Shown: positions 35,701 through 45,700, counted from the first letter of the stretch. The stretch: DNA of 64,000 nucleotides from Bacteroidota bacterium (GCA_017303905.1 JAFLBH010000002.1:310001-374000), one strand, 5' to 3'. Notes: generated by a model from the sequence alone, not told the origin. Program-made: numbers and translations.

Positions 35701-36741
35701 TTAAATACGAAATCCAATTAAAACCATATCATCGGTTTGTTCATTTTTTCCCTGCCAGTTTTTTAACTTAGTTTCAAAATGTTCTTTTTGCTTTTTGACA
35801 TCATTTGTATAGATGAGAGCAAGGTCATTGAAAATTTCTTTCTTGATTTTTTTATTCGCGGGTCCGCCAAACTGATCGGTAATGCCATCAGAGAATAAAT
35901 AAATCATATCGCCGTTTTGAACATTTAAAGTATGTGTAACAGGTGCATTTTTAACGTGAGGCTGAAAACTTCCAACAGTACATTTATCGCCGCTTAAGGT
36001 TTGTACTCCATTTTTAGAAACCCACATCATGCTTCGTGTGGCTCCGGCAAATTCAACGATGCCTTTGCTCTTATTAATATGAACGATGCCCACTTCCATT
36101 CCATCGCGCAATGCTTCTTCATTATTTTGTTTGAGGGTTGCTTTCACTAATGAATTCATCTTATCCATGATTTCAGATGGATTCTTTAATTTTTCATCCA
36201 TCACCGCGCGTTGCAATGCAGTTTGTCCGACTAAAGATAAAAACGCACCGGGAACGCCATGTCCGGTACAATCTACAACAGCTAAAATAACACAATCACC
36301 GGTATGACAGGCGTAATAGAAATCACCGCTCACAATGTCTTTTGGCTTGTACAACACAAAATGTTCTCCAATAGATTGCATGGTTTTGCTGTCGGGTAAT
36401 ATGGTGTTTTGAATATGCTTCGCGTAATTGATGCTATCGGTGATGTCTTTGTTTTTTTGCGTCAACAACTCTGCATTTAAGCGGTGAAGTTTTGCGTTTT
36501 TTGAACGGTTGTATAAGAAGAGTGAAAGAAAAACGATAGAGGCTACTGATAATAAAATAATATTGTTCAGTAACATTTTATGGTCTTTGGGGTAGCATAC
36601 CATGTAAGCATCTTCACTTCCAAAAAAAACATCTTTGAAACTCAAATGCTCTTTAAATTTTGAAGTGTCTTTTGGTAATCCCGCAAAACAAGTAACACCA
36701 AGCGCGAGGAATAAAATAGCTGAGAATAATTTGAATTTCAT
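35701..36741 (-). CDS. SpoIIE-type PP2C phosphatase, short N-terminus
   Basis: 346 residues. Signal-like first helix (MKFKLFSAILFLALG), a short periplasmic segment, one transmembrane helix (about 58-77), then the linker DSINYAKHIQ and the phosphatase domain: KDIVSGDFYYA, VDCTGHGVPGAFL, FSDGITDQFGG and EQTDDMVLIGF. It is the simplest of three SpoIIE paralogs in the window, with about 55 residues outside the membrane for signal sensing. It probably acts in a partner-switching or stress pathway; the STAS partner is not obvious nearby. Confidence 0.88.
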   Translation of the reverse strand: MKFKLFSAILFLALGVTCFAGLPKDTSKFKEHLSFKDVFFGSEDAYMVCYPKDHKMLLNNIILLSVASIVFLSLFLYNRSKNAKLHRLNAELLTQKNKDITDSINYAKHIQNTILPDSKTMQSIGEHFVLYKPKDIVSGDFYYACHTGDCVILAVVDCTGHGVPGAFLSLVGQTALQRAVMDEKLKNPSEIMDKMNSLVKATLKQNNEEALRDGMEVGIVHINKSKGIVEFAGATRSMMWVSKNGVQTLSGDKCTVGSFQPHVKNAPVTHTLNVQNGDMIYLFSDGITDQFGGPANKKIKKEIFNDLALIYTNDVKKQKEHFETKLKNWQGKNEQTDDMVLIGFRI

Positions 36742-36770
36742 CGATTAAACTTAAGAAAATTATATCGGAA

Positions 36771-37172
36771 TCAAAACAGAACGACTTTATACTTTTGCGC
36801 CATTTTTTGAATTTGTTCATCGCTGATAGCGTGAATATTTTTGCTGTGATGTCTGTTCTCAACCGTTAAAACATGAATGTGATAATTATACTGTTGTGCT
36901 AATTTAAAATAAGGTTCCATCTCCCACTCTAGCGTAAATGCATTATCTAAAAAAATCTTCTTGCTTCCCTGCTCCATGGCTTTTTGCGTATTCAATTCGC
37001 AGTGTTTATAGGCTAAATGATTTTCATCGAATTTAAAATTATAAACGCCATTCTCATTTGTAAAATAATCATCCACCGAAAACACCGGATATTTTCCCGC
37101 TTCACTCAGGAGTTTAGCCAAGGTAGATTTACCACTCCCGGGGAGTCCACGTAAAATAATGAGTGATTTCAT
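36771..37172 (-). CDS. Small P-loop kinase-like protein
   Basis: 133 residues. Walker A GLPGSGKSTLAK at residues 9-20. The segment FSVDDYFTNENGVYNF and the central KKIFLDNAFT fit the polynucleotide-kinase/N4BP2-like group of P-loop proteins that phosphorylate small or nucleic-acid substrates. Substrate unknown. It is 4 bp downstream of the DUF1684 gene and 29 bp upstream of the SpoIIE gene, all on one strand, so the three are probably co-transcribed. Confidence 0.7.
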   Translation of the reverse strand: MKSLIILRGLPGSGKSTLAKLLSEAGKYPVFSVDDYFTNENGVYNFKFDENHLAYKHCELNTQKAMEQGSKKIFLDNAFTLEWEMEPYFKLAQQYNYHIHVLTVENRHHSKNIHAISDEQIQKMAQKYKVVLF

Positions 37173-37176
37173 ATAG

Positions 37177-37791
37177 TTATTCCTTAGGAGCTTTTACGCC
37201 GGCTTCAACTTTCAGTTTTAAAAAATTCTCTTTTGGAGGAATGGGACAAGAATACTTGTGATTGTAAGCGCAATACGGATTGTACGCTTTATTAAAATCA
37301 ATAATGATGCGCTTAGCATCTGTAGCATTCAAATCAATATACCGTCCGCCGCCATAAGAGGTAGAACCACTGGTTAAATCTTTAAAGGGCAAGAACAAAT
37401 AATCTTTGTACTCCGGTTTGTTCAGCAAATCCATGCTTTGATAAACATTTAGTTTATATTTTTTGCGCTTTACTTTAAAAGTAATCTCACCGTACTTCAC
37501 ATATTTAGGTTTTCGTTCGGTGGTGGTTGGCATTTCAAAAATTTCTTGTCCCGGCGTTACTTTTAAATTTGCAACAACTACTAAATTCATATTGATGGGA
37601 TAAAAATCGTGCCCCTTAAATTTTAATCGATCTTCTTTCGTTAATGGTGAGTGGGTAGAATCGGCATATTCATTATTCATGTCGTTTTGAAAAACATCAA
37701 TGGTTTGCAGAATGCTGTCTTTCTTAATTTGCGCGTGATACTTTGCAGTTAACAATAAGAAGAGGATAACTAGTATGTTACTGGCTTTCAT
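37177..37791 (-). CDS. DUF1684 family secreted protein
   Basis: 204 residues with a signal peptide (ending YHAQ). The family's strongest signature is near the C-terminus: GGRYIDLNATD, then DFNKAYNPYCAYN and YSCPIPPKENFL. A conserved F-x-G pattern lies at the start. DUF1684 proteins are widespread and uncharacterised; the Cys pair (CAYN..CPIPP) may bind a metal. First gene of a short operon with the P-loop kinase. Confidence 0.85.
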   Translation of the reverse strand: MKASNILVILFLLLTAKYHAQIKKDSILQTIDVFQNDMNNEYADSTHSPLTKEDRLKFKGHDFYPINMNLVVVANLKVTPGQEIFEMPTTTERKPKYVKYGEITFKVKRKKYKLNVYQSMDLLNKPEYKDYLFLPFKDLTSGSTSYGGGRYIDLNATDAKRIIIDFNKAYNPYCAYNHKYSCPIPPKENFLKLKVEAGVKAPKE

Positions 37792-37874
37792 TTATCGATT
37801 AATTATGTGAATTTTAGAAATTAGGATAAATATAATTCAATTCCGCGTGAACAAATAAACTTGTTTGTTGTTTT

Positions 37875-38759
37875 ATGGAAAACATGACCGGAAAATATAA
37901 CATTAAGGACCTTGAAGTGCTATCCGGCATTAAGGCACACACACTGCGCATTTGGGAGCAGCGCTACGGTATTTTACATCCACAAAGAACCGATACAAAC
38001 ATTCGTTTATACAGTAACGAAGATTTAAAACGCATCTTAAACGTAAGTACCCTAAATAAAAGCGGTATTAAAATATCCAAAATCGCACAATTACAGGAAG
38101 CGGAAATAAATGAGGCGGTAAAAAAACTGATTGTAACGGCCGATGATAAAGATGGATTAATTGATGGGCTCATAGTAGCGATGGTGGATTTAAATGAAGA
38201 AATGTTCAATCGGATTTTTTCAATTAACACAGTAAAAGAAGGCTTTGAGAAGACTGTTATAGAAGTGATATTTCCGTTTCTAAAAAAAACGGGCGTGATG
38301 TGGCAAACCGATTCGATTAATCCGGCCCAAGAACATTTTGTTACAAATTTAATCCGCCAAAAATTAATCGCTGCCATCGACAATGTTAATGGTTATCATA
38401 GCGAAACCTCAAAAAAAATCACCTTCTTTTTACCGGAAGGCGAATTACATGAAATTTCTCTTTTGTTGTATAATTACATGGCCAAAACCCGTGGCTACAA
38501 TACCGTGTATTTAGGGCAATCAGTACCGTTTAATGATTTAATTAAAGTCAATAGTATTAGTGCCAGTGATTATTTTGTTTGCGTAATTACTCAAGCATTA
38601 AAAGAAATTGAAATATCTGACTATTTACAGCGACTATCAGAAGCTCTACCTACCCAAAAAATATTCGTTTCGGGCTATCAAGCCGTTCAAAATCCAATAA
38701 AGTCACCAAAAAACGTAACAGTTTTCAAAACACCGGGCGACTTTATCCAATTACTTTAA
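37875..38759 (+). CDS. CarH/LitR-like MerR regulator with B12-binding domain
   Basis: 294 residues. MerR-type HTH at about 8-75 (YNIKDLEVLSGIKAHTLRIWEQRYGI), a four-helix linker and a C-terminal cobalamin-binding Rossmann domain. The W-x9-EH motif that cups adenosyl-B12 in CarH is present (W143, E153, H154). The lower-ligand motif DxHxxG reads E190-x-H192-x-x-S195, so the ligand His remains while Asp and Gly are altered. CarH-type proteins are light-sensitive repressors of carotenoid genes, and the downstream neighbours are a sigma factor, crtB and crtZ. It lies 134 bp ahead of the sigma gene. Light/B12 response is inference. Confidence 0.82.
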   Translation: MENMTGKYNIKDLEVLSGIKAHTLRIWEQRYGILHPQRTDTNIRLYSNEDLKRILNVSTLNKSGIKISKIAQLQEAEINEAVKKLIVTADDKDGLIDGLIVAMVDLNEEMFNRIFSINTVKEGFEKTVIEVIFPFLKKTGVMWQTDSINPAQEHFVTNLIRQKLIAAIDNVNGYHSETSKKITFFLPEGELHEISLLLYNYMAKTRGYNTVYLGQSVPFNDLIKVNSISASDYFVCVITQALKEIEISDYLQRLSEALPTQKIFVSGYQAVQNPIKSPKNVTVFKTPGDFIQLL

Positions 38760-38819
38760 CAACTTTAATCTGTTCAATTACAAGTATTTAAGACACAAAT
38801 GCTCTCTTTTTACATTTTT

Positions 38820-38893
38820 TTGTTTAATATTTTATTGTTATTATTAAACAATATATTACATTTGTTTAATAATATTATTAAATCATTAAACAA
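38820..38893 (+). promoter_or_regulatory. Sigma-factor promoter embedded in two identical palindromes
   Basis: Two copies of TTGTTTAAT-N14-ATTAAACAA lie at 38820-38851 and 38862-38893, starts exactly 42 bp apart, four perfect half-sites. The promoter ATTG (38834-38837), 19 bp, then TACATTTG (38857-38864) sits between them, and the -7 box overlaps the third half-site. The last half-site ends on the A of the start codon. Probable operator for the CarH-like regulator. Confidence 0.75.
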
Positions 38894-39375
38894 TGACAAC
38901 GATAGAATTCAATACCTTATTAGTTGAGCAATCCAAATCCTTAAAGGGGTTTGCGCTTAATCTAACCCGTGATTCGGAAGCTGCCGCCGATTTATTGCAA
39001 GATACTATTGTTAAAGCCATCCAGTATCGTGATAAATTTGTGCGATCCACGAATTTCAAAGCCTGGATGCTAACCATCATGAAAAACACATTTATTAATA
39101 ATTATAGAAGAAATAAACTTCGTGAAAATTCATTTAAAGAAATAATTTATACCAGCGATACGAAGTACAACTCTACCGAAAATATAATTAACACTAAGGA
39201 ATTACAAAAGAGAATCAACGAATTAAGTGATGAATATAAATATCCGCTTGAACAATTTATTAACGGTTATAAATATCAAGAAATAGCAGAACAAATGAAT
39301 TTGCCAATTGGTACGGTAAAAAGTCGTATCTTTTTTGCTCGAAATAAAGTTATTAAATCATACCAAAACAATTAA
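38893..39375 (+). CDS. ECF sigma factor of the carotenoid cluster
   Basis: 160 residues. Region 2 (about 10-80: LVEQSKSLKGFALNLTRDSEAAADLLQDT, then FKAWMLTIMKNTFINNYRR) and region 4 (about 110-155: KYQEIAEQMNLPIGTVKSRIFFARN) of an extracytoplasmic-function sigma factor; region 3 is absent as expected. The start ATG at 38893 overlaps the last operator half-site. It directly precedes crtB by 7 bp. By position it should direct pigment genes, here or elsewhere. Confidence 0.9.
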   Translation: MTTIEFNTLLVEQSKSLKGFALNLTRDSEAAADLLQDTIVKAIQYRDKFVRSTNFKAWMLTIMKNTFINNYRRNKLRENSFKEIIYTSDTKYNSTENIINTKELQKRINELSDEYKYPLEQFINGYKYQEIAEQMNLPIGTVKSRIFFARNKVIKSYQNN

Positions 39376-39382
39376 TCTTTAG

Positions 39383-40219
39383 ATGAAAGAGCTATTCGAT
39401 ACAGTAAGCGTAAAATGCAGTAAGCTAACAACCACAAGCTACAGTACTTCATTTTCACTTGGTATTAAACTATTAGATAAACAATTCAGAGAGCCTATAT
39501 ATTCCATTTATGGCTTTGTTCGCTTTGCCGATGAAATCGTTGACACATTTCACGATTACGATAAGCAATATTTACTCGATAAATTCAGAAAAGATACGAT
39601 GGAGGCCATCGAACAAAAAATAAGCCTAAATCCCATTCTTAACAGCTTTCAAAAAGTGGTACATCAATTTGATATTGATATGCAACTTATCACTACTTTT
39701 TTGGATAGCATGGAAATGGACTTAAATAAAAAGGAATACGACAAAGCCCTTTACGATAAATATATTTTAGGTTCGGCTGAAGTGGTTGGTTTAATGTGTC
39801 TGAAAATTTTCACAAACGGTAACCGCGATTTATATAATCAGCTTGAATACTACGCCATGAAGTTGGGTGCAGCCTTTCAAAAAATCAATTTCCTTCGTGA
39901 TTTACAGGCCGATTACCACGTCATGGGGCGCACTTATTTCCCGGGCATCAATTTCGAAACGTTTAACGAAACTGAAAAAGTAAAAATAGAACGTGATATA
40001 GAAGCAGATTTCTCAATGGGATATGAAGGCATTAAGCAATTACCTAAAAATTCTCGTTTTGGTGTATATATCGCTTACGTTTATTATTACGCGCTTTTCA
40101 AAAAAATAAAAAACACACCGGCTCATCGTATCATGAATGAACGTATACGTGTGCCGGATAATGAAAAATACTCTCTGCTTTTACGCTCCTACGTGAAGCA
40201 TAGTTTAAATATGATATAA
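39383..40219 (+). CDS. crtB: Phytoene/squalene synthase family protein (CrtB)
   Basis: 278 residues. It joins two geranylgeranyl diphosphates to phytoene. Both Asp-rich magnesium sites are present: FVRFADEIVDTF (DEIVD, about residue 51) and the second INFLRDLQADY (about residue 173), with YSTSFSLGIKLL at the N-terminus. It sits 7 bp after the sigma factor and shares 1 base with crtZ. In relatives crtI is usually between the sigma factor and crtB; here it is not. Confidence 0.9.
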   Translation: MKELFDTVSVKCSKLTTTSYSTSFSLGIKLLDKQFREPIYSIYGFVRFADEIVDTFHDYDKQYLLDKFRKDTMEAIEQKISLNPILNSFQKVVHQFDIDMQLITTFLDSMEMDLNKKEYDKALYDKYILGSAEVVGLMCLKIFTNGNRDLYNQLEYYAMKLGAAFQKINFLRDLQADYHVMGRTYFPGINFETFNETEKVKIERDIEADFSMGYEGIKQLPKNSRFGVYIAYVYYYALFKKIKNTPAHRIMNERIRVPDNEKYSLLLRSYVKHSLNMI

Positions 40220-40689
40220 TGATTGCAGCTTATGTTATAATAACCATCGTTTCTTTTTGTGCCATGGAATTCGTTGCATGGTTTACACACAAATACATTA
40301 TGCATGGTTTATTATGGGTATTACATAAGGATCATCACACCGGACATAAGCACGCATTTGAACGTAATGACGCTTTTTTTGTCATCTTTGCCCTACCCGG
40401 TGCTTCTTTAATCATTGCCGGTACTATGAACGGATTTAATGAGTTGTTTTTTGCCGGACTTGGAATTACACTTTATGGCGCTGCTTATTTTTTAGTGCAC
40501 GATGTGTTTATTCATCAACGTTTCAAGCTATTCAGAAACTCCACAAACCCATATTTACTTGCCATACGCCGCGCACATAAAGTGCATCATAAGAAAACTG
40601 AAAAAAATGGCGGCGAATGTTTCGGTATGCTTATTGTTCCGATGAAATACTTTCGCAATGAAATTGGAACTCTCGCTAAACAAAGCTGA
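40219..40689 (+). CDS. crtZ: Carotenoid hydroxylase (CrtZ-type, fatty-acid hydroxylase superfamily)
   Basis: 156 residues, four membrane helices. Four His boxes bind the di-iron site: HKYIMH, HKDHH, HDVFIHQR and HKVHHKK. That is the beta-carotene 3-hydroxylase pattern, making zeaxanthin from beta-carotene. It overlaps the crtB stop by 1 base (TAATG) and ends 2 bp from the convergent SpoIIE gene, so it closes the cluster. Confidence 0.9.
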   Translation: MIAAYVIITIVSFCAMEFVAWFTHKYIMHGLLWVLHKDHHTGHKHAFERNDAFFVIFALPGASLIIAGTMNGFNELFFAGLGITLYGAAYFLVHDVFIHQRFKLFRNSTNPYLLAIRRAHKVHHKKTEKNGGECFGMLIVPMKYFRNEIGTLAKQS

Positions 40690-40691
40690 TT

Positions 40692-42668
40692 CTAAACTCT
40701 AATTCCCATTACTAAAACATCATCCAATTGCTCGAAAGCACCTTTCCAGTCATTGAAAGTTTTACTTAATTGTTCCTTTTGCTCGGATAATGATTGGGTA
40801 CTTATTTGAACAAATTTTTCTTCGAGCTGCTTGAATTTAAATTTCTTGCCTTTAGGTCCGCCAAACTGATCCGGATATCCGTCGGAGGTTAAATAAAACA
40901 TATCTCCCTTCTCAATCGTGATATTAATGTTTGTAAAATCACGATGCATTTCCGTATAAGAAGCCCCAATCGGATGTTTGTCGCCACGATGTGTAATCAA
41001 TTCACCGTTTCTTACCTGATACATGATATGATTGGCGCCGGCAAAAACAAATTCATTTTTCTTTTTATTCCATTTGCACAAAGTAATTTCCATTCCGTCT
41101 CTAATCACACTCTCCTCCTCTGTTTGCTTTACCGTTGCCTCGAGGCCGATATTAATCTGATTTAATATTTGCGCGGGAGAAGTAAGCTTACTTTCAAACA
41201 ATGCCTGATTCAATAAATTAACGCCCACAATACTCATAAACGCACCGGGAACTCCATGTCCTGTACAATCCACCAAAGCAAAATACACATCATCGCCAAT
41301 GTGTTCTACCCAATAAAAATCACCACTCACAATATCCTTTGGCTGAAAAAACACGAACGAGTCAGGCAAACAGCGTTGCATTTTTTCCTTAGTCGGAAAA
41401 ATAGCTTGTTGAATACGCTTTGCGTATCGAATACTATCTGTAATATTCTTATTAAACTCGGCTAATTCAGCATAAGCTTTATCAATAATAAGTTTTTGTG
41501 ATTCGATGGCTGTGTTTTTTTTCTCTAACTCTTCGGCTACTTTTTGTTTATCTTTAAATCGTTTAAATATTAAAGTAGATACCAGCAAAAAGGAAATTCC
41601 GCTTACAACCAAAATAATGATGAGTGAATTTTTCTTACGATTACTGATTTCATTTTCTTGCTCCTTTAATTTTTGTTGAAGTTTTATTTCTCCTAACTCC
41701 GCTTCTTGTTCCTTGTTTTTAAATCGAGCTTCCATCTCCGCAATATGATTCATATTTTCGATATTGCGTATGCTATCTTTTAAACCCATTAATTGCTTTT
41801 GAATTTGATAGGCCGACTTAATATCACCTTTCATTTCATAGGCATCTCGCAAATTAAACAAGGCATACTTAACATCTTCTTTTGCCTGAAATCTTCGTGC
41901 TATACCTAAAACCTGATTCGAAACTTCAATGGCCTTATCCGGATTCTTTTGTTTGATATAAATAGTTCCGAGATTCTCCATGCTGGCCATTATTCCCATG
42001 GTGTCCGCAATATTTTTTCTAATCTCATAACCTTTGCCATGAAATTCCAACGCGCTTTTAAAATCTCCCTTTTGCAAATAAATAAGTGACATGTTATCAT
42101 AACAAGAACCTAATTGCATCTGATTATTATCCTTCTGATAAATTGCCAATGCCTTTTTATAATAAGCCAATGAACTGTCTAATCTACCCAACTCATCAAA
42201 TATAATAGCGAGATTTCCATAACTGGCAGCCATTCCTTCTTCATCACCCAGCTCCTTACTTAACCGAATATTCTTATAAAAATAATCCTGCGCCTGATTG
42301 TACATTCCCTGATACCAGTAGATAACTCCCATACTGGTATAACATTTAGCTAAGCCTGCCTTGTGCTTATTTTTTGTAAAGAGATTTGCTGCTAATAAAT
42401 TATACTTTAAGGCAGCACGGAAATTACTTTTGTATTCTTCACAAAACGCGAACTGCAAAGCTGCTTCGGCCTGCAGGATTTCATTTTTTATATCGATGGC
42501 TTCCTCATACGCCACACGAATCCATTTTTGTGCCGAATCAACATTTACATTCTTGAATTCAAAAGTAAACGCCAATAAACTGGAAACACTTTTTGGTCTG
42601 CTCTCCGCGTTTTTATAAACGTTAAACAAACTATCTAAGCCATCAGCTGATAATTTATTTAACGCCAT
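40692..42668 (-). CDS. TPR-containing SpoIIE-type PP2C phosphatase
   Basis: 658 residues. Six or so TPR repeats (about 40-300, e.g. MGVIYWYQGMYNQAQDYFYK and YDNMSLIYLQKGDFKSALEF), a coiled coil, one transmembrane helix (about 347-368), a second coiled coil, the linker DSIRYAKRIQ and the phosphatase domain (KDIVSGDFYWV, VDCTGHGVPGAFM, SDGYPDQFGG, EQLDDVLVMGI). The called start lacks a signal peptide. The frame continues upstream to an ATC codon at 42704, giving KKVLYIFAFLTMALNKLSA, a perfect signal peptide if ATC were ATG. The true start is probably there, by mutation or sequence error. Confidence 0.88.
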   Translation of the reverse strand: MALNKLSADGLDSLFNVYKNAESRPKSVSSLLAFTFEFKNVNVDSAQKWIRVAYEEAIDIKNEILQAEAALQFAFCEEYKSNFRAALKYNLLAANLFTKNKHKAGLAKCYTSMGVIYWYQGMYNQAQDYFYKNIRLSKELGDEEGMAASYGNLAIIFDELGRLDSSLAYYKKALAIYQKDNNQMQLGSCYDNMSLIYLQKGDFKSALEFHGKGYEIRKNIADTMGIMASMENLGTIYIKQKNPDKAIEVSNQVLGIARRFQAKEDVKYALFNLRDAYEMKGDIKSAYQIQKQLMGLKDSIRNIENMNHIAEMEARFKNKEQEAELGEIKLQQKLKEQENEISNRKKNSLIIILVVSGISFLLVSTLIFKRFKDKQKVAEELEKKNTAIESQKLIIDKAYAELAEFNKNITDSIRYAKRIQQAIFPTKEKMQRCLPDSFVFFQPKDIVSGDFYWVEHIGDDVYFALVDCTGHGVPGAFMSIVGVNLLNQALFESKLTSPAQILNQINIGLEATVKQTEEESVIRDGMEITLCKWNKKKNEFVFAGANHIMYQVRNGELITHRGDKHPIGASYTEMHRDFTNINITIEKGDMFYLTSDGYPDQFGGPKGKKFKFKQLEEKFVQISTQSLSEQKEQLSKTFNDWKGAFEQLDDVLVMGIRV

Positions 42669-42715
42669 GGTTAAAAACGCGAATATGTAAAGTACTTTCT
42701 TGATACAGCAATACC

Positions 42716-45700
42716 TTACATATTTCTTCTATACTGTCCGCCTACTTCAAATAATGAATTGGTGATTTGTCCGAGTGAACAATATTTCACCACTTCCATT
42801 AATTCCGCAAAAATATTTTGGTTTTGAATGGCGGTGTGTTGCAACTTAGATAAAACCTCAGCCGATTTCTCTTTATGAGATTTATGTAATTCCTGCAACA
42901 TGGCAATTTGATATTCTTTTTCTTCCTTGGTTGAGCGAATTACTTCCTGTGGTATAATGGTTGGAGAACCTTTAGAACTTAAGAAGGTATTTACACCTAC
43001 AATCGGATATTCTCCTGTATGTTTCAACATTTCATAATACAAGCTTTCTTCCTGTATTTTTCCGCGTTGATACATGGTTTCCATAGCACCTAACACGCCA
43101 CCACGCTCTGTTATCTTATCAAACTCACTTAATACAGCTTCTTCTACTAAGTCGGTTAATTCTTCAATGATAAATGAACCTTGTAAAGGATTTTCATTCT
43201 TCGCTAAGCCTAATTCGCGATTAATGATTAACTGAATGGCCATAGCTCTACGCACCGATTCTTCGGTTGGAGTTGTGATGGCTTCATCATACGCGTTTGT
43301 ATGTAATGAGTTACAGTTATCATAGATTGCATACAAGGCTTGTAAGGTGGTGCGAATATCATTGAAATCAATTTCCTGTGCATGTAACGAACGTCCTGAT
43401 GTTTGAATATGATACTTCAACATTTGACTTCTTTCATTACCACCGTATTTTAATTTCATGGCTTTGGCCCAAATTCTTCTGGCAACGCGACCAATTACGC
43501 TATACTCAGGATCAATACCATTACTGAAGAAGAAAGATAAGTTAGGTGCGAAATCATCAATGTGCATTCCGCGACTTAAATAATATTCCACAAATGTAAA
43601 TCCGTTTGCAATGGTAAATGCCAATTGAGAAATTGGATTCGCGCCTGCTTCCGCAATGTGATAACCCGAAATAGAAACAGAGTAAAAGTTTCTTACTTTG
43701 TTATCGATGAAATACTGCTGTACATCTCCCATCACACGTAAGCTAAACTCCGTACTGAATATACACGTATTTTGCGCCTGATCTTCTTTCAAAATATCCG
43801 CCTGTACAGTACCTCGTACTTGCGATAACGTACTGGCTTTGATTTTTTCATAAACATCTTTTGGTAAAACCTGATCACCGGTTACACCTAATAACATTAA
43901 GCCCAATCCGTCGTTTCCATCAGGTAATGCTCCCTGGTATTGCGGACGCTTGGTTCCTTTGGTTTTATAGATGGCTTCGATTTTCTTATTAACCTCTGCC
44001 TCCAGACCGTTAGCCTTAATGTACAATTCGCACTGTTGATCGATGGCTGCATTCATGAAAAATGCGGCCATGGTTGGAGCCGGACCGTTAATAGTCATGG
44101 ATACTGAAGTTTTAGGATCCGCCAAATTAAATCCACTGTAAAGCTTCTTGGCATCATCCAAACAACAAATACTTACACCGCTGTTTCCGATTTTCCCGTA
44201 AATATCCGGACGGTAATCAGGGTCGTTACCATAAAGTGTTACACTGTCAAAAGCTGTACTTAAACGTGCAGCAGGTAAACCTTTACTTACATAATGGAAA
44301 CGTTTGTTGGTACGTTCCGGTCCGCCCTCTCCGGCAAACATACGTGTTGGATCTTCACCTTCACGTTTAAACGGATAAATTCCCGAGGTATATGGAAATT
44401 CTCCCGGAAAATTTTCCTGGAGATTCCATTGCAGAATATCGCCCCAAGCCGTGTATTTCGGTGAAGCAATTTTCGGAACCTGTGTATGAGATAGAGACTC
44501 GTAATGTGTTTTAATCTTTAATTCTTTGTCGCGCACTTTGAAAACATAAAACTCATCGCTATATAATTTCTTCTTCGCTTCCCAGCCTTCAATTAATTTT
44601 AAGTTATGCGGATCTAAATCCAGTTTTATTTTCTCGAATGCTTCTTGCAATCCTTTAATCAATCTGTCTTTATCGTCAACTGATGACGCTTTCAAAGTTT
44701 CGATGGATTTTTGTAAGCTGTAAAGTCGCTGAGCAATTTCAGATTGTTGTTTTGCTCTTTTATCGTAATTGCGATTATTCTCGCTGATTTCACTTAAGTA
44801 ACGTGTTTTTGATGGTGGAATGATGTAAATCTTCTCACTCATTTCGTTCGTAATAACGAAATTGGATTTTAACTTTTGGTTACCTGTTTTCTCTACCATT
44901 TTATCCATCACGGCACGATACAAACGATTCATGCCGGGATCATTAAATTGAGAGGCAATAGTACCGTGTACAGGTAATGTTTCATCATCCGCTTCAAACA
45001 AATTATGATTGCGCTTGTATTGTTTCTTTACATCACGTAAAGCATCAAGTGCGCCGCGCTTATCAAATTTATTCACCGCAATAATATCCGCGAAATCCAG
45101 CATATCAATTTTTTCTAATTGTGATGCTGCTCCGTACTCCGGTGTCATCACATATAAACTCATATTGCTATGCTCGATGATTTCTGTATCGCTTTGTCCG
45201 ATTCCACTGGTTTCGAGAATCACTAAATCAAATCCGGCAGCTTTACAAATATCAACTGAATCCTGAACGTGTTTGCTTAATGCCAAATTACTCTGACGCG
45301 TAGCTAAGGAACGCATGTAAACTCTGTCGTTCTTGATAGCGTTCATTCGAATACGGTCGCCTAACAATGCACCGCCTGTTTTGCGTTTACTAGGATCAAC
45401 TGAAATAATCGCTACCTGTTTATCTTTAAAATCAATTAAGAAACGACGAACCAATTCATCCACCAAACTCGATTTACCCGAACCACCGGTACCGGTAATA
45501 CCAAGCACAGGAGTGGTAGAAACTTTTGCTTTCTCACGAACTTTATTCAGCATAGCGGTACTTTCTTCATTAAAGTTTTCAGCTGCTGAAATTAGTTTTG
45601 CGATTGATTTATGATCGCGCTCGATTAAATGAGCGACCTCACCATTTAAATTTTTTCCTGTTGGGAAATCACACTTCTGTAATAAGTCATTAATCATTCC

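Noticed and set aside
37838-37875. AACAA...TTGTT element before the CarH-like gene as an autoregulatory site
   Set aside because: It shares only five bases with the strong TTGTTTAAT half-site and has different spacing.
45009-45614. Plus-strand ORFs of 85 and 93 codons
   Set aside because: Antisense to the GTPase domain of icmF; no independent support.
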